The translations under genes were made by a program, and so were the position numbers. Below, piece by piece: positions 35,520 to 43,335 of a DNA stretch of 64,000 bases. Below the pieces are notes generated by a model, which was not told where the DNA came from, searched no databases, and saw only the letters and a program-made list of their open reading frames with translations. This DNA is from Capillimicrobium parvum (GTDB lineage: Bacteria > Actinomycetota > Thermoleophilia > Solirubrobacterales > Solirubrobacteraceae). Location: NCBI RefSeq assembly GCF_021172045.1, contig NZ_CP087164.1, forward strand, positions 3,348,001 through 3,412,000, read 5' to 3'. Within the stretch, counting starts at the first letter, position 1. The number at the start of each line of letters is the position of its first letter.

Positions 35520-36617
35520 TCACACGCAGCTCTGCGCGGCCTGCGCGTACAGCTGGGCCCGGGCCTGGTAGCCGGCGCCGGTGGCGTGGACCTTGTCGGA
35601 CACGAGCCACTCCGGGTGGTCGGCGACCGCCGCCGCCCACGGCACCACGACGACGCGCCCGGGCATCTCGGCGGCGAGGCGCTCGAGCGTCGCGTTGGCC
35701 TTCGCGTAGGAGACGCGGCCCTGGGCGGGGCGGGCGATCGTCGCCCACACCGCACAGCCCTCCGCGGCGGTCTCGCGCACCGCCGCCTCGAGCGCGGCGG
35801 TGTTCGCCGGGCCGTCGTTCGTGAACAGGCTGAACGCGTTGACGACCGCGTTGCCCTTCTCCAGCCGCCAGCGCGCCATGCCCTCCGCCAGCGTGCGGTT
35901 CTTGCGGGCGTCGGTGGCGACGCTCCAGCCGGGCAGCTGCGCGGGCAGCAGGCCCTGCATGCCGACGGCGAGCGAGTCGCCGACCATGAGCAGGCTCGAC
36001 GCGGTCCCGCCCGAGCCGCTCGGCGTGACCGGCGACGGCGACGGCGACCCGCCGGCGGGCGGTGCCGGCAGCGTGGCGGGCGGCGGGGGCTCGGGCAGCC
36101 CCTCGGTGCCCTCGCGGTTGGACGGCGCGGCGGCGCCGCCGGTCCGTCCGCCGCTGCGACTCGCGCGCTTGCGCGCCTTCCTGCCCTTCGCCGGGCGCTT
36201 GCGTGCGGCCGCCGGCGGCTGCAGCTTGACGAGCGTGAGCGCGGACTGGCCGGCGAGCTCGGCGACGATGCGGACGTACGGGTGGTCGGACGTCGTCTCG
36301 GCCCGGAGCTTGACGCGCCAGCGCCCCTCGCCGTCGGTCTGGGCGCTCAGCAGGCACGACGGCCGCGTGCAGCCGGTCGTCACCCGGACGAGCGAGCCGG
36401 GCTGCGAGTGCCCGGCGACCGTGACGTCGGCGACCCAGACGCCGCCGGACACGCGCGCGCGGACGGTCTCGCCGTCGGGCTCCTCGACGCTCAACGCGAC
36501 GGGCGCGATCTCCGCGACCGTGGTGGTCGCGGCGGTGGTCCTCCCTGGAGCGCTGCCGCACCCGCCCGCGACGGTGGCGAGGACGAGCATGGCGGCGAGC
36601 ACAGCACGGCCGGCCAT
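35520..36617 (-). CDS. Lipoprotein with SGNH/GDSL-type domain (protein 4)
   Basis: A 365-residue lipoprotein from the ATG at 36617. The lipobox is VAGGC with acylated Cys20. Residues about 38-132 form a beta domain with a disulfide-type CTRPSC pair. A Lys/Arg- and Pro-rich linker (about 135-205) could contact the wall or acidic polymers. The SGNH domain (about 207-365) has Ser215 in MVGDSLAVGM, LFTNDG as the Asn block and Asp-His in SDKVHATG. It is the outermost anchored SGNH of the locus. An in-frame upstream reading to 36662 is possible but lacks the signal-peptide shape. Confidence 0.82.
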   Translation of the reverse strand: MAGRAVLAAMLVLATVAGGCGSAPGRTTAATTTVAEIAPVALSVEEPDGETVRARVSGGVWVADVTVAGHSQPGSLVRVTTGCTRPSCLLSAQTDGEGRWRVKLRAETTSDHPYVRIVAELAGQSALTLVKLQPPAAARKRPAKGRKARKRASRSGGRTGGAAAPSNREGTEGLPEPPPPATLPAPPAGGSPSPSPVTPSGSGGTASSLLMVGDSLAVGMQGLLPAQLPGWSVATDARKNRTLAEGMARWRLEKGNAVVNAFSLFTNDGPANTAALEAAVRETAAEGCAVWATIARPAQGRVSYAKANATLERLAAEMPGRVVVVPWAAAVADHPEWLVSDKVHATGAGYQARAQLYAQAAQSCV

Positions 36618-36716
36618 TGGTCGGTCATGGTAGGAGGCGCGCGAGACGATCCGGGATCGCACGCGCCCGACCTACCCGCGCAGCGACCCTTCTCCGCACC
36701 GGCCGCCGTCAGCGGC

Positions 36717-36813
36717 CGCGCGCCTCAGACTCGCCCACCCGCCGCCGTGCGCGCGCCTCAGACTCGGGCACCCACCGCCCTGCGCGCGCCTCAGACCCGC
36801 GCACCCACCGCTG
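36717..36813. repeat. Three 33-bp tandem repeats spanning a stop codon
   Basis: GCCTCAGAC recurs at 36722, 36755 and 36788, an exact 33-base period. The copy nearest the gene contains the last codons and TGA of the threonine aldolase, so the unit is the gene's own 3' end copied downstream. Units 1 and 2 match at 29 of 33 positions. The rest of the gap to 36617 shows nothing else. Confidence 0.85.
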
Positions 36814-37822
36814 TGCGGATCGCCTCGGCGAAGCCGTCGACCTCATCGGGCGTGGTGTCCCAGGCGCACATCCAGCGCACTTCGCCGGTCGCCGGGTCCC
36901 ACACGTAGAACGGCCACTGCTCCTGGACCTCGCGCGTGGCCGCCTCCGGCAGGATCGCGAAGACCGCATTGGCCTGGACCGCCTGGGTCACGGTCACGCC
37001 ATCGATGCCGGCGACCGCGCCCGCCAGCCGCGCCGCCATCGCGTTGGCATGCCCGGCGAGCTCACGCCACAGCTCGCCCTCCAGCAGCGCCGCGAGCTGC
37101 GCGGCCAGGAACCGCCCCTTCGAGGCCAGCTGGAGCGACTGCTTGCGCAGGTACGGCAGCGCGTCGGCGAGCTCGGGGCGCAGGACGACGACCGCCTCGG
37201 CCCCCAGCGCGCCGACCTTCGTCGCGCCGAACGAGACGAGGTCGACGCCGGCGTCCGTGGTGATCGCGGCCAGCGAGCAGTCCAGCGCGGCGGCCGCATG
37301 GCAGATCCGCGCGCCGTCGACGTGCAGGAGCAGGCCGCGCTCGTGAGCGGCGGCGGCGAGCGCGGCGATCTCCGCCGGGTCGTAGCGCGTGCCGAGCTCG
37401 GTGGTCTGCGAGATCGACACCAGCCCCGGCTGGGCCTGATGCTCGTCGCCCATCCGCACGCAGAGCCGCTCGACGTCGGCCGGGGTGAGCTTGCCGTCAG
37501 CCGCCGGCGCGGTGAGGAGCTTGACCCCCGCGATGCGCTCGGGGGCGCCGCCCTCGTCCACGTTGATGTGCGCCGTGTCCGTGCAGATGACCGCAGCCGC
37601 TGAACGGCACGCCGCGCGGATCGACAGCACGTTGGCCCCGGTGCCGTTGAACACCGCGAACGACCGGGCGTCCGCCCCGAAGGCGTCACGCAGCAGCGCC
37701 TCGGCCCGCGCGGTCCACGGGTCGGCCCCGTAGGCCCGGGCGTGGTCCTGGTTGGCGGCGCCGATCGCCTCGAGCACCGCCGGGTGCACGGCCGCGTAGT
37801 TGTCGCTGGCGAAGCTCTTCAC
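36791..37822 (-). CDS. Low-specificity L-threonine aldolase
   Basis: PLP enzyme that cleaves threonine/allo-threonine to glycine and acetaldehyde. The 343-residue protein from GTG 37822 has SDNYAAVHPAVLEAI near the N-terminus, FNGTGANVLSI, the PLP-ring segment HVDGARICHAAAAL with Asp169, and the Schiff-base Lys202 in SFGATKVGALG. It follows the DUF6421 gene by 22 bases. It may act on another beta-hydroxy amino acid. The 3' end has been copied downstream as 33-bp repeats. Confidence 0.9.
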   Translation of the reverse strand: MKSFASDNYAAVHPAVLEAIGAANQDHARAYGADPWTARAEALLRDAFGADARSFAVFNGTGANVLSIRAACRSAAAVICTDTAHINVDEGGAPERIAGVKLLTAPAADGKLTPADVERLCVRMGDEHQAQPGLVSISQTTELGTRYDPAEIAALAAAAHERGLLLHVDGARICHAAAALDCSLAAITTDAGVDLVSFGATKVGALGAEAVVVLRPELADALPYLRKQSLQLASKGRFLAAQLAALLEGELWRELAGHANAMAARLAGAVAGIDGVTVTQAVQANAVFAILPEAATREVQEQWPFYVWDPATGEVRWMCAWDTTPDEVDGFAEAIRTAVGARV

Positions 37823-37844
37823 GCGTCCGTCCGCCCCGCGACCA

Positions 37845-39911
37845 TCATGCGGCCGCGAGCTTCTGCTGCAGCGACGTGTAGAACAGCGACAGCGGGAACT
37901 CGTCGGGCAGCACCTCGTCGACGTACGGCCGCGGATCGGCGACCTCGCCGAAGTCGCGCGCGCCGGCCGCCCAGCGCGATCCGGCCGCCGCGGGGACGAA
38001 CTCGGAGACCAGGTCGTGCGCCGCCTCCCAGTGCTGGAGCTTCGTGCGGGCGATCCCGGCACGGTACAGCCGCTCGACGCGCTCGCGCAGCTCGAGCACG
38101 CCGTCGGCGACGTGCTCCCACTCGATCGTCAGCCGGTTGTCGGTCCAGTGCAGGCGCCGCGTCGCGTGCAGGAAGCCGAACAGCAGCTGTCCCCCCAGAC
38201 CGTCGTAGTTGCGCACGCGCGGCCCGGTGATCGGGAACCGGAACAGGCGGTCGAACAGGATCGCGTACTGGACGTGGCGCGCGAACGCGAAGCCCTCGCG
38301 CTCCAAGCTGACCGCCTCGGAGAACGCCGTGAGGTCGCAGCGCAGCTCCTCCAGCGAGTACATCCAGTACGGCATCCGCTGGCGGATCATGAACGGGTCG
38401 AAGGGCAGGTCGCCGTGGCTGTGCGCGCGGTCGTGGATGAGGTCCCACAGCTCGTAGGCGTCGCGCGAGAGCTGCTCGCTCTCCAGCAGCGCGGCCGCGT
38501 CGGGCGGCAGGTTCAGCCGCAGCAGCCCCGCCGCGCGCGCCGACGCGGCGCGGAACCGCGCCGCCTCGCGATCGCAGAAGATGGCGCCGAAGTTGTTGAC
38601 CGGCGCGCCGGCGACGCTCACCGTCTCCGGGAACAGCACCGCGCACTCGCTGTCGTAGCCGACGGTGTGGTCGACGAGCGTCACGGGCACGAACTTCGGG
38701 TTGTCGTAGCGCGTGCGCTCGAGCTGGGCAAGCCACTCGGGCCACGGCACACCGACGATCAGCGCCTCGAAGACCGAGTCGCGCGACCCGTTCTGCTTGT
38801 ACATCGGAAACAGCACGAGGTGCTGGATGCCGTCGGCGCGCTGCTGCTCGGGGCGGAAGCGCTGCAGCGCCCGCGTGAAGTCCGGGACTCCGAAGCCGTC
38901 CGCGACCCAGGCGTCGAGGTCGTCGACGACCGCGTCGAGATACGCCGCCTGGTGCGCGAACAGGGCTGCGAGCCCGCGAACCGCGGCCGCGATCCGCTCG
39001 ACCTGCGCGGCCAGCGCTGCCGCGTCGTGGACCTCGAGATCCACGCTGCCGTCGCCGCGCTGGCGCAGCCGCAGGTCGTCGACCTCGTGCTTGAGCGCGA
39101 GCCAGTGGACGTTCTCGCGCGCGGGCGCCGGCGCGGCGGCCGCCGGCCGCCGGAACGCGGAGCCCGCGGCCCACTGCACCAGGTTGCACCAGAGCGCCTC
39201 GTGATCGAGCTCGCCGAGACAGTCGTCGCCGAAGAGGTCGGAGTCCGACAGCACGACGACTCGCCCGGCGCCGTGCTCGGTGACGGCGACCAGCGGCGCG
39301 CACGGCGTCGAGGCGGCTGCAGACGTGCGCGCGAGCACCTTGGCGCCGTTGCTGAGGCTGAGCGTCGACGCACGGTAGAAGCAGGCCTCGTGCACGCGCG
39401 CGAGCAGGTCCACGCCCTCGGACGGATGCACGAGGTCGGCGAGGATCCAGTGCGGCGCCTGACGGTGGTGCGCGTAGTCGGAGACCGTGTCGTTGCCGAT
39501 GCGGACGCCGAAGCGGTCGACCAGGTCGTTGAGGTTGTTGCCGTACTTGTCCTGCTCGGTCTCGCCGAGGACGATCAGCCCGCCGCCGCCGTCCACGAAC
39601 GCCTCGATCGCGTCGAGCTCCCCGGGCGCGAGCTGCGGGGAGCCGGCCGGCAGGGTCCGCTCCCACCGCGGCTCGGACGGATGGGCGATCACCAGCACAT
39701 CGGCCGCGCCCAGCACGCCGGAGTCGAGCGCCCCGTCCTCGTGCACGCGCACCTCCAGGTCCCGCCGCCCGAGCGCCTCCGCGGCGCGCGCGTATGACGA
39801 GTCCTCCGGATGTGCCGGCTGCATGGCGCGCGCCAGGTCGGGACGGACGGTCCAGGCCTCGCTGTGCGCCTCATCGAACAGAACGCGGGCGATGGGCGGG
39901 CGGATGGGCAT
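37845..39911 (-). CDS. DUF6421-family protein
   Basis: A 688-residue cytosolic protein I recognise as the actinobacterial DUF6421 family. Residues about 1-260 resemble a flavodoxin- or amidotransferase-like sensor fold (VLVIAHPSEPRWE, GGGGLIVLGETEQ, VVVLSDSDLFGD). The large C-terminal part is helical, with conserved RQRMPYWMYSLEELRCDL, YAILFDRLFRFPITG and NYDGLGGQLLF. It has no known catalytic motif. Family naming is from memory, not a search. It is transcribed with the threonine aldolase and divergent from an Lrp regulator, which hints at amino-acid-responsive control. Confidence 0.7.
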   Translation of the reverse strand: MPIRPPIARVLFDEAHSEAWTVRPDLARAMQPAHPEDSSYARAAEALGRRDLEVRVHEDGALDSGVLGAADVLVIAHPSEPRWERTLPAGSPQLAPGELDAIEAFVDGGGGLIVLGETEQDKYGNNLNDLVDRFGVRIGNDTVSDYAHHRQAPHWILADLVHPSEGVDLLARVHEACFYRASTLSLSNGAKVLARTSAAASTPCAPLVAVTEHGAGRVVVLSDSDLFGDDCLGELDHEALWCNLVQWAAGSAFRRPAAAAPAPARENVHWLALKHEVDDLRLRQRGDGSVDLEVHDAAALAAQVERIAAAVRGLAALFAHQAAYLDAVVDDLDAWVADGFGVPDFTRALQRFRPEQQRADGIQHLVLFPMYKQNGSRDSVFEALIVGVPWPEWLAQLERTRYDNPKFVPVTLVDHTVGYDSECAVLFPETVSVAGAPVNNFGAIFCDREAARFRAASARAAGLLRLNLPPDAAALLESEQLSRDAYELWDLIHDRAHSHGDLPFDPFMIRQRMPYWMYSLEELRCDLTAFSEAVSLEREGFAFARHVQYAILFDRLFRFPITGPRVRNYDGLGGQLLFGFLHATRRLHWTDNRLTIEWEHVADGVLELRERVERLYRAGIARTKLQHWEAAHDLVSEFVPAAAGSRWAAGARDFGEVADPRPYVDEVLPDEFPLSLFYTSLQQKLAAA

Positions 39912-39983
39912 GCCCACAAGGTAGCCAGCGATTTGTGACATCTCTACCGCACTTTGCCTCGAATCTGTGCAATATATGTGCAA
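39912..39983. promoter_or_regulatory. AT-rich divergent control region of DUF6421 and lrp
   Basis: This 72-base gap is much richer in A+T than its surroundings. TGTGCAA occurs twice in direct orientation, at 39966-39972 and 39977-39983, 11 bases apart, beside TATATG. The spacing is one helical turn and suits an Lrp/AsnC dimer array. The promoters of both genes must lie here. Confidence 0.55.
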
Positions 39984-40418
39984 ATGGACGACATAGATCG
40001 CAATATCATTGCGCTGCTCGTGGAAGATGCCCGACGTTCCTATGGCGACATCGGCAGCCACGTCTCGCTCAGCGCCCCCTCCGTCAAACGCCGCGTCGAC
40101 GCGCTGCGTCGATCGGGCGCGATCGAGGGCTTCACGGCGGTGCTCGACCACAGCGCGATGGGAGACGCGACGGAGGCCCTCGTGGAGCTGTTCTACGCAC
40201 CGGGCACGCTCCTGGACGAGGTGGCCGAGCGCCTGGCCAGCCACCCTCAGGTGGTGGAGGCCTGGAGTGTCACAGGCGACGCGGACGCCGTCGCGCGCGT
40301 GCGCACGCACGGCAATCTCGAGCTCGAGCGGCTCATCATGGAGCTCCAGCGCGACGGCAGCGTCGTGCGCACCCGGACGGTCGTCGTGCTCTCCCGGTTG
40401 GTGTCGCGCCGCAACTGA
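39984..40418 (+). CDS. Lrp/AsnC-family regulator (first copy)
   Basis: A 144-residue regulator. The N-terminal helix-turn-helix is DDIDRNIIALLVEDARRSYG and SAPSVKRRVDALRRSGAI. The C-terminal half is the RAM ligand domain with VVEAWSVTGDADAVARV. ATG 39984 is chosen because the family starts with M-D-x-I-D; a TTG further up is in frame. It is divergent from DUF6421-threonine aldolase and likely controls them and itself. It resembles the second copy at 57517. Confidence 0.9.
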   Translation: MDDIDRNIIALLVEDARRSYGDIGSHVSLSAPSVKRRVDALRRSGAIEGFTAVLDHSAMGDATEALVELFYAPGTLLDEVAERLASHPQVVEAWSVTGDADAVARVRTHGNLELERLIMELQRDGSVVRTRTVVVLSRLVSRRN

Positions 40419-40431
40419 GCGTGCGGCGCCG

Positions 40432-42405
40432 TCAGCCCGCCGGTGCGCGCGATCCGGCGTAGTCGACGAACGCGTCGAGCGCCGTCGGGTCGGCCAGGGC
40501 GTCGCGGCTGGCCACCTGCTCGCGCGGCGCACCCTGCAGGATGCGCTTGACGGGCACCTCGAGCTTCTTGCCGGTCAGCGTGCGCGGCACCGCGCTGACG
40601 GCGATGACGGAGTCGGGGACGTGCCGGGGCGACAGGGCGGCGCGGACGGACCGGGCGATCCCCCGCCGGAGGTCGTCGTCGAGCTCGCGGCCGTCGCGCA
40701 GGACGACGAAGAGCAGCAGCTCGCCGGCTCCGCCGCCCGGGTCCTCCAGGTGGACGATGAGGCTGTCGAGGATCTCGTCGATCTCCTCGATGACCGCGTA
40801 GATCTCGCCCGTGCCGAGTCGCACCCCGCCGCGGTTGAGCGTCGCGTCCGAGCGGCCGCTGATGACGCAGCTGCCGCGCTCGGTGAACGTGATCCAGTCG
40901 CCGTGGCGCCAGATGCCGGGGTAGTGCTCGAAGTACGCGGCGCTCAGGCGGCTGCCGTCCGGGTCGTTCCAGAAGGCGACCGGCATCGACGGCATCGGCT
41001 GGGTGATCACGAGCTCGCCCACCTCGCCGACGATCTCGCGGGCCTCCTCGTCGAACGCATAGGCGGCCACCCCGAGCATCCGGCCGGAGATCTCCCCCGC
41101 CCAGACCGGGAGCAGCTCGCTGTTGCCGACGATGCCGCTGCAGATGTCGGTGCCGCCCGACCCCACGTTGAGGAAGACGTGCGAGCCGAGCTGCTCGTAG
41201 ACCCACGCGAAACCCTCGGGCGGCATCGGGGAGCCCGCGGCGGCGACCTGCTCGATCGCGCGCAGGTCGTACTCCCGGCCCGGCTCGATGCCCGCCTTCC
41301 GGCAGCCGGTCACGAACGCGGGGCTGACGCCCATGTGCGTGGCCCCCGTCTCCTCGGCCAGGCGCCACTGCCACCCCAGGTCGGGATGGCCGGGGTTGCC
41401 GTCGATCGTGACGATCGCGCCGCCGGTCAGCAGGCCGGAGACCAGCGCGTTCCACATCATCCAGCCGGTGGTCGAGAACCACATCAGCCGGGACCCCGGC
41501 CGCAGGTCCCAGTTCAGGCCCATCGTCTTGTAGTGCTCGACCAGGATCCCGCCGTGGCCGTGCACGATCGCCTTCGGCAGCCCGGTGGTGCCCGAGGAGA
41601 ACAGGACGAAGACCGGATGATCGGGCGGCAGCTGCTCGAACTCGAGCGGGCCGGGGTTGGCGACGAGGTCCTCCCAGGCCACGGCGTCGGCCAGCCGCTC
41701 GCCGGCGTAGGCGATGTCGACCACGTGCTCGAGGCCGGGCCCGAGGCCGGCGCGGATCTCCGCGACCTCGTCACGGCGGACGATCAGCCGGTCGCCGTAC
41801 ATGTAGGCGCCGACGGCGAGCAGGACCTTCGGCTCGAGCTGGCCGAAGCGGTCGACCGCGCTGCGGACGCCGAACTCGGGCGAGCAGGACGCCCACACCG
41901 CGCCCAGGCTCGCGCACGCGAGCATCGCGACGACCGTCTCCGGGATGTTCGGCAGATAGGCGACGACCCGATCTCCGCGGCCGACGCCCAGGCGCTGGAG
42001 ACCGGCGCGAGCGCGAGCGACCTGGTCCAGCAGGTCGCCCCACGTCAGATCGACCGCGTCGCGCGACTGCGAACGCCCGAAGATCGCCGGGTCGCCGCTG
42101 GGGCGGCCGCGGTCGAGCAGGTTCTCGGCGTAGTTCAGGCGCGCGCCCGGGAACCACTGCGCTCCCGGCATCGTCCGCCGGCCGAGCACCCGCTCGGGCT
42201 GGACGCTCGCGCGGACGTCGAAGAACTCCCAGATCGAGCTCCAGAACGCGTCCAGGTCGGTGATCGACCACGTCCACAGAGCCTCGTGGTCCGCGAACGT
42301 CAGGCCGCGCTCACTCTCGAGCCAGGCGAGGTAGCGACCGACCTGTGTGTGCTCGCGGATGTCGCCCGGAGGCGTCCAGAGCAGATCTCCCTCTCCCACG
42401 GGCAT
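40432..42405 (-). CDS. Acetoacetyl-CoA synthetase (second copy)
   Basis: A 657-residue paralogue of the AACS at 16114. It has the same cap segment (LTFADHEALWTWSITD), P-loop FSSGTTGLPKAIV, GDWITFTERG with GRSDATLNRGGVR, and C-terminal RTLTGKKLEVPVKR lysine. Cap and core are intact. It stands alone, tail to tail with lrp (13-base gap) and divergent from the amidohydrolase. The substrate may be acetoacetate or a different short-chain acid. Confidence 0.9.
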   Translation of the reverse strand: MPVGEGDLLWTPPGDIREHTQVGRYLAWLESERGLTFADHEALWTWSITDLDAFWSSIWEFFDVRASVQPERVLGRRTMPGAQWFPGARLNYAENLLDRGRPSGDPAIFGRSQSRDAVDLTWGDLLDQVARARAGLQRLGVGRGDRVVAYLPNIPETVVAMLACASLGAVWASCSPEFGVRSAVDRFGQLEPKVLLAVGAYMYGDRLIVRRDEVAEIRAGLGPGLEHVVDIAYAGERLADAVAWEDLVANPGPLEFEQLPPDHPVFVLFSSGTTGLPKAIVHGHGGILVEHYKTMGLNWDLRPGSRLMWFSTTGWMMWNALVSGLLTGGAIVTIDGNPGHPDLGWQWRLAEETGATHMGVSPAFVTGCRKAGIEPGREYDLRAIEQVAAAGSPMPPEGFAWVYEQLGSHVFLNVGSGGTDICSGIVGNSELLPVWAGEISGRMLGVAAYAFDEEAREIVGEVGELVITQPMPSMPVAFWNDPDGSRLSAAYFEHYPGIWRHGDWITFTERGSCVISGRSDATLNRGGVRLGTGEIYAVIEEIDEILDSLIVHLEDPGGGAGELLLFVVLRDGRELDDDLRRGIARSVRAALSPRHVPDSVIAVSAVPRTLTGKKLEVPVKRILQGAPREQVASRDALADPTALDAFVDYAGSRAPAG

Positions 42406-42454
42406 ACGCCGGGCGACAGTATCAGGCTTCCTGAGGACCCGCTACGTTCCCGTC

Positions 42455-43315
42455 ATGCCGATCGATCTCCAGCGCGTCCGTGCCATCGACGTCCACACGC
42501 ACGTCCACCGCAACGCGGCCGGCGAGCCGCTTCCCAGCGACGGGCCGGAGGGGGCGGTCGCCAAGGTCTTCGGCAACGACGCGCTGCTCTCGGTCGCCGA
42601 GCTCGCGGAGTTCTACCGCGAGCGGGAGATGGCGTGCGTCGCGTTCTTCGTCGACCTGATCGGCTTCGAGAGCCCGCTGTCCAACGACGACGTCTTCACC
42701 GAGGCGGCCAAGCACGACGACGTGATCATCCCCTTCGCGAGCATCGACCCGCGCCGGGGTGCGGACGGCGTCGCGGAGGCCCGCCGGCTGATCGAGACGT
42801 ATCCCGTGCGCGGCTTCAAGTTCCACCCCAGCCTCCAGGCCTTCTGGCCCAACGACGAGGCGTTCTATCCGCTCTACGAGGTGCTGCAGGAGGCGCGCGT
42901 CCCCGCCCTGTTCCACACCGGCCAGACCGCGGTGGGCAGCGGTCAGCCGGGCGGCGGGGGCATCCGGCTGAAGTACTCCAACCCGATGGCGCTCGACGAC
43001 GTCGCCGCGGACTTCCCCGACATGCCGATCGTCATGGCCCACCCGTCGGTGCCGTGGCAGGACGAGGCGCTGTCGGTGGCCGTCCACAAGCCACAGGTGT
43101 ACATCGACCTGTCGGGCTGGTCGCCGAAGTACTTCCCGGAGAACCTCGTGCGCTACTCGAACACGCTGCTCAAGCACAAGGTCCTCTTCGGCACCGACTA
43201 CCCCGCGCTCACGCCCGAGCGCTGGATGCGCGACTTCGAGACGCTGCCGATCAAGGACGAGGTCAAGCCGCTGATCCTCAAGGACAACGCCGCCCGGCTG
43301 TTCGGGCTGGGCTGA
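42455..43315 (+). CDS. Amidohydrolase-2 family protein (ACMSD-like)
   Basis: A 286-residue metal-dependent TIM-barrel enzyme of the amidohydrolase-related family (PF04909). The N-terminal metal motif is DVHTHVH (12-18), a barrel strand gives FKFHPSLQAFWPND, VPALFHTGQT and VMAHPSVPW supply further His residues, and FGTDYPALTPERW holds the catalytic Asp. Relatives are decarboxylases or hydrolases of aromatic and dicarboxylic acids. It converges on the PaaK-like ligase. Substrate unknown. Confidence 0.85.
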   Translation: MPIDLQRVRAIDVHTHVHRNAAGEPLPSDGPEGAVAKVFGNDALLSVAELAEFYREREMACVAFFVDLIGFESPLSNDDVFTEAAKHDDVIIPFASIDPRRGADGVAEARRLIETYPVRGFKFHPSLQAFWPNDEAFYPLYEVLQEARVPALFHTGQTAVGSGQPGGGGIRLKYSNPMALDDVAADFPDMPIVMAHPSVPWQDEALSVAVHKPQVYIDLSGWSPKYFPENLVRYSNTLLKHKVLFGTDYPALTPERWMRDFETLPIKDEVKPLILKDNAARLFGLG

Positions 43316-43335
43316 GCGCCGCCCGGCGCGAGCGC

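Noticed and set aside
36717-36813. Possible CRISPR array
   Set aside because: Units are contiguous with a 33-base period and no spacers, and the unit is the 3' end of the adjacent gene.
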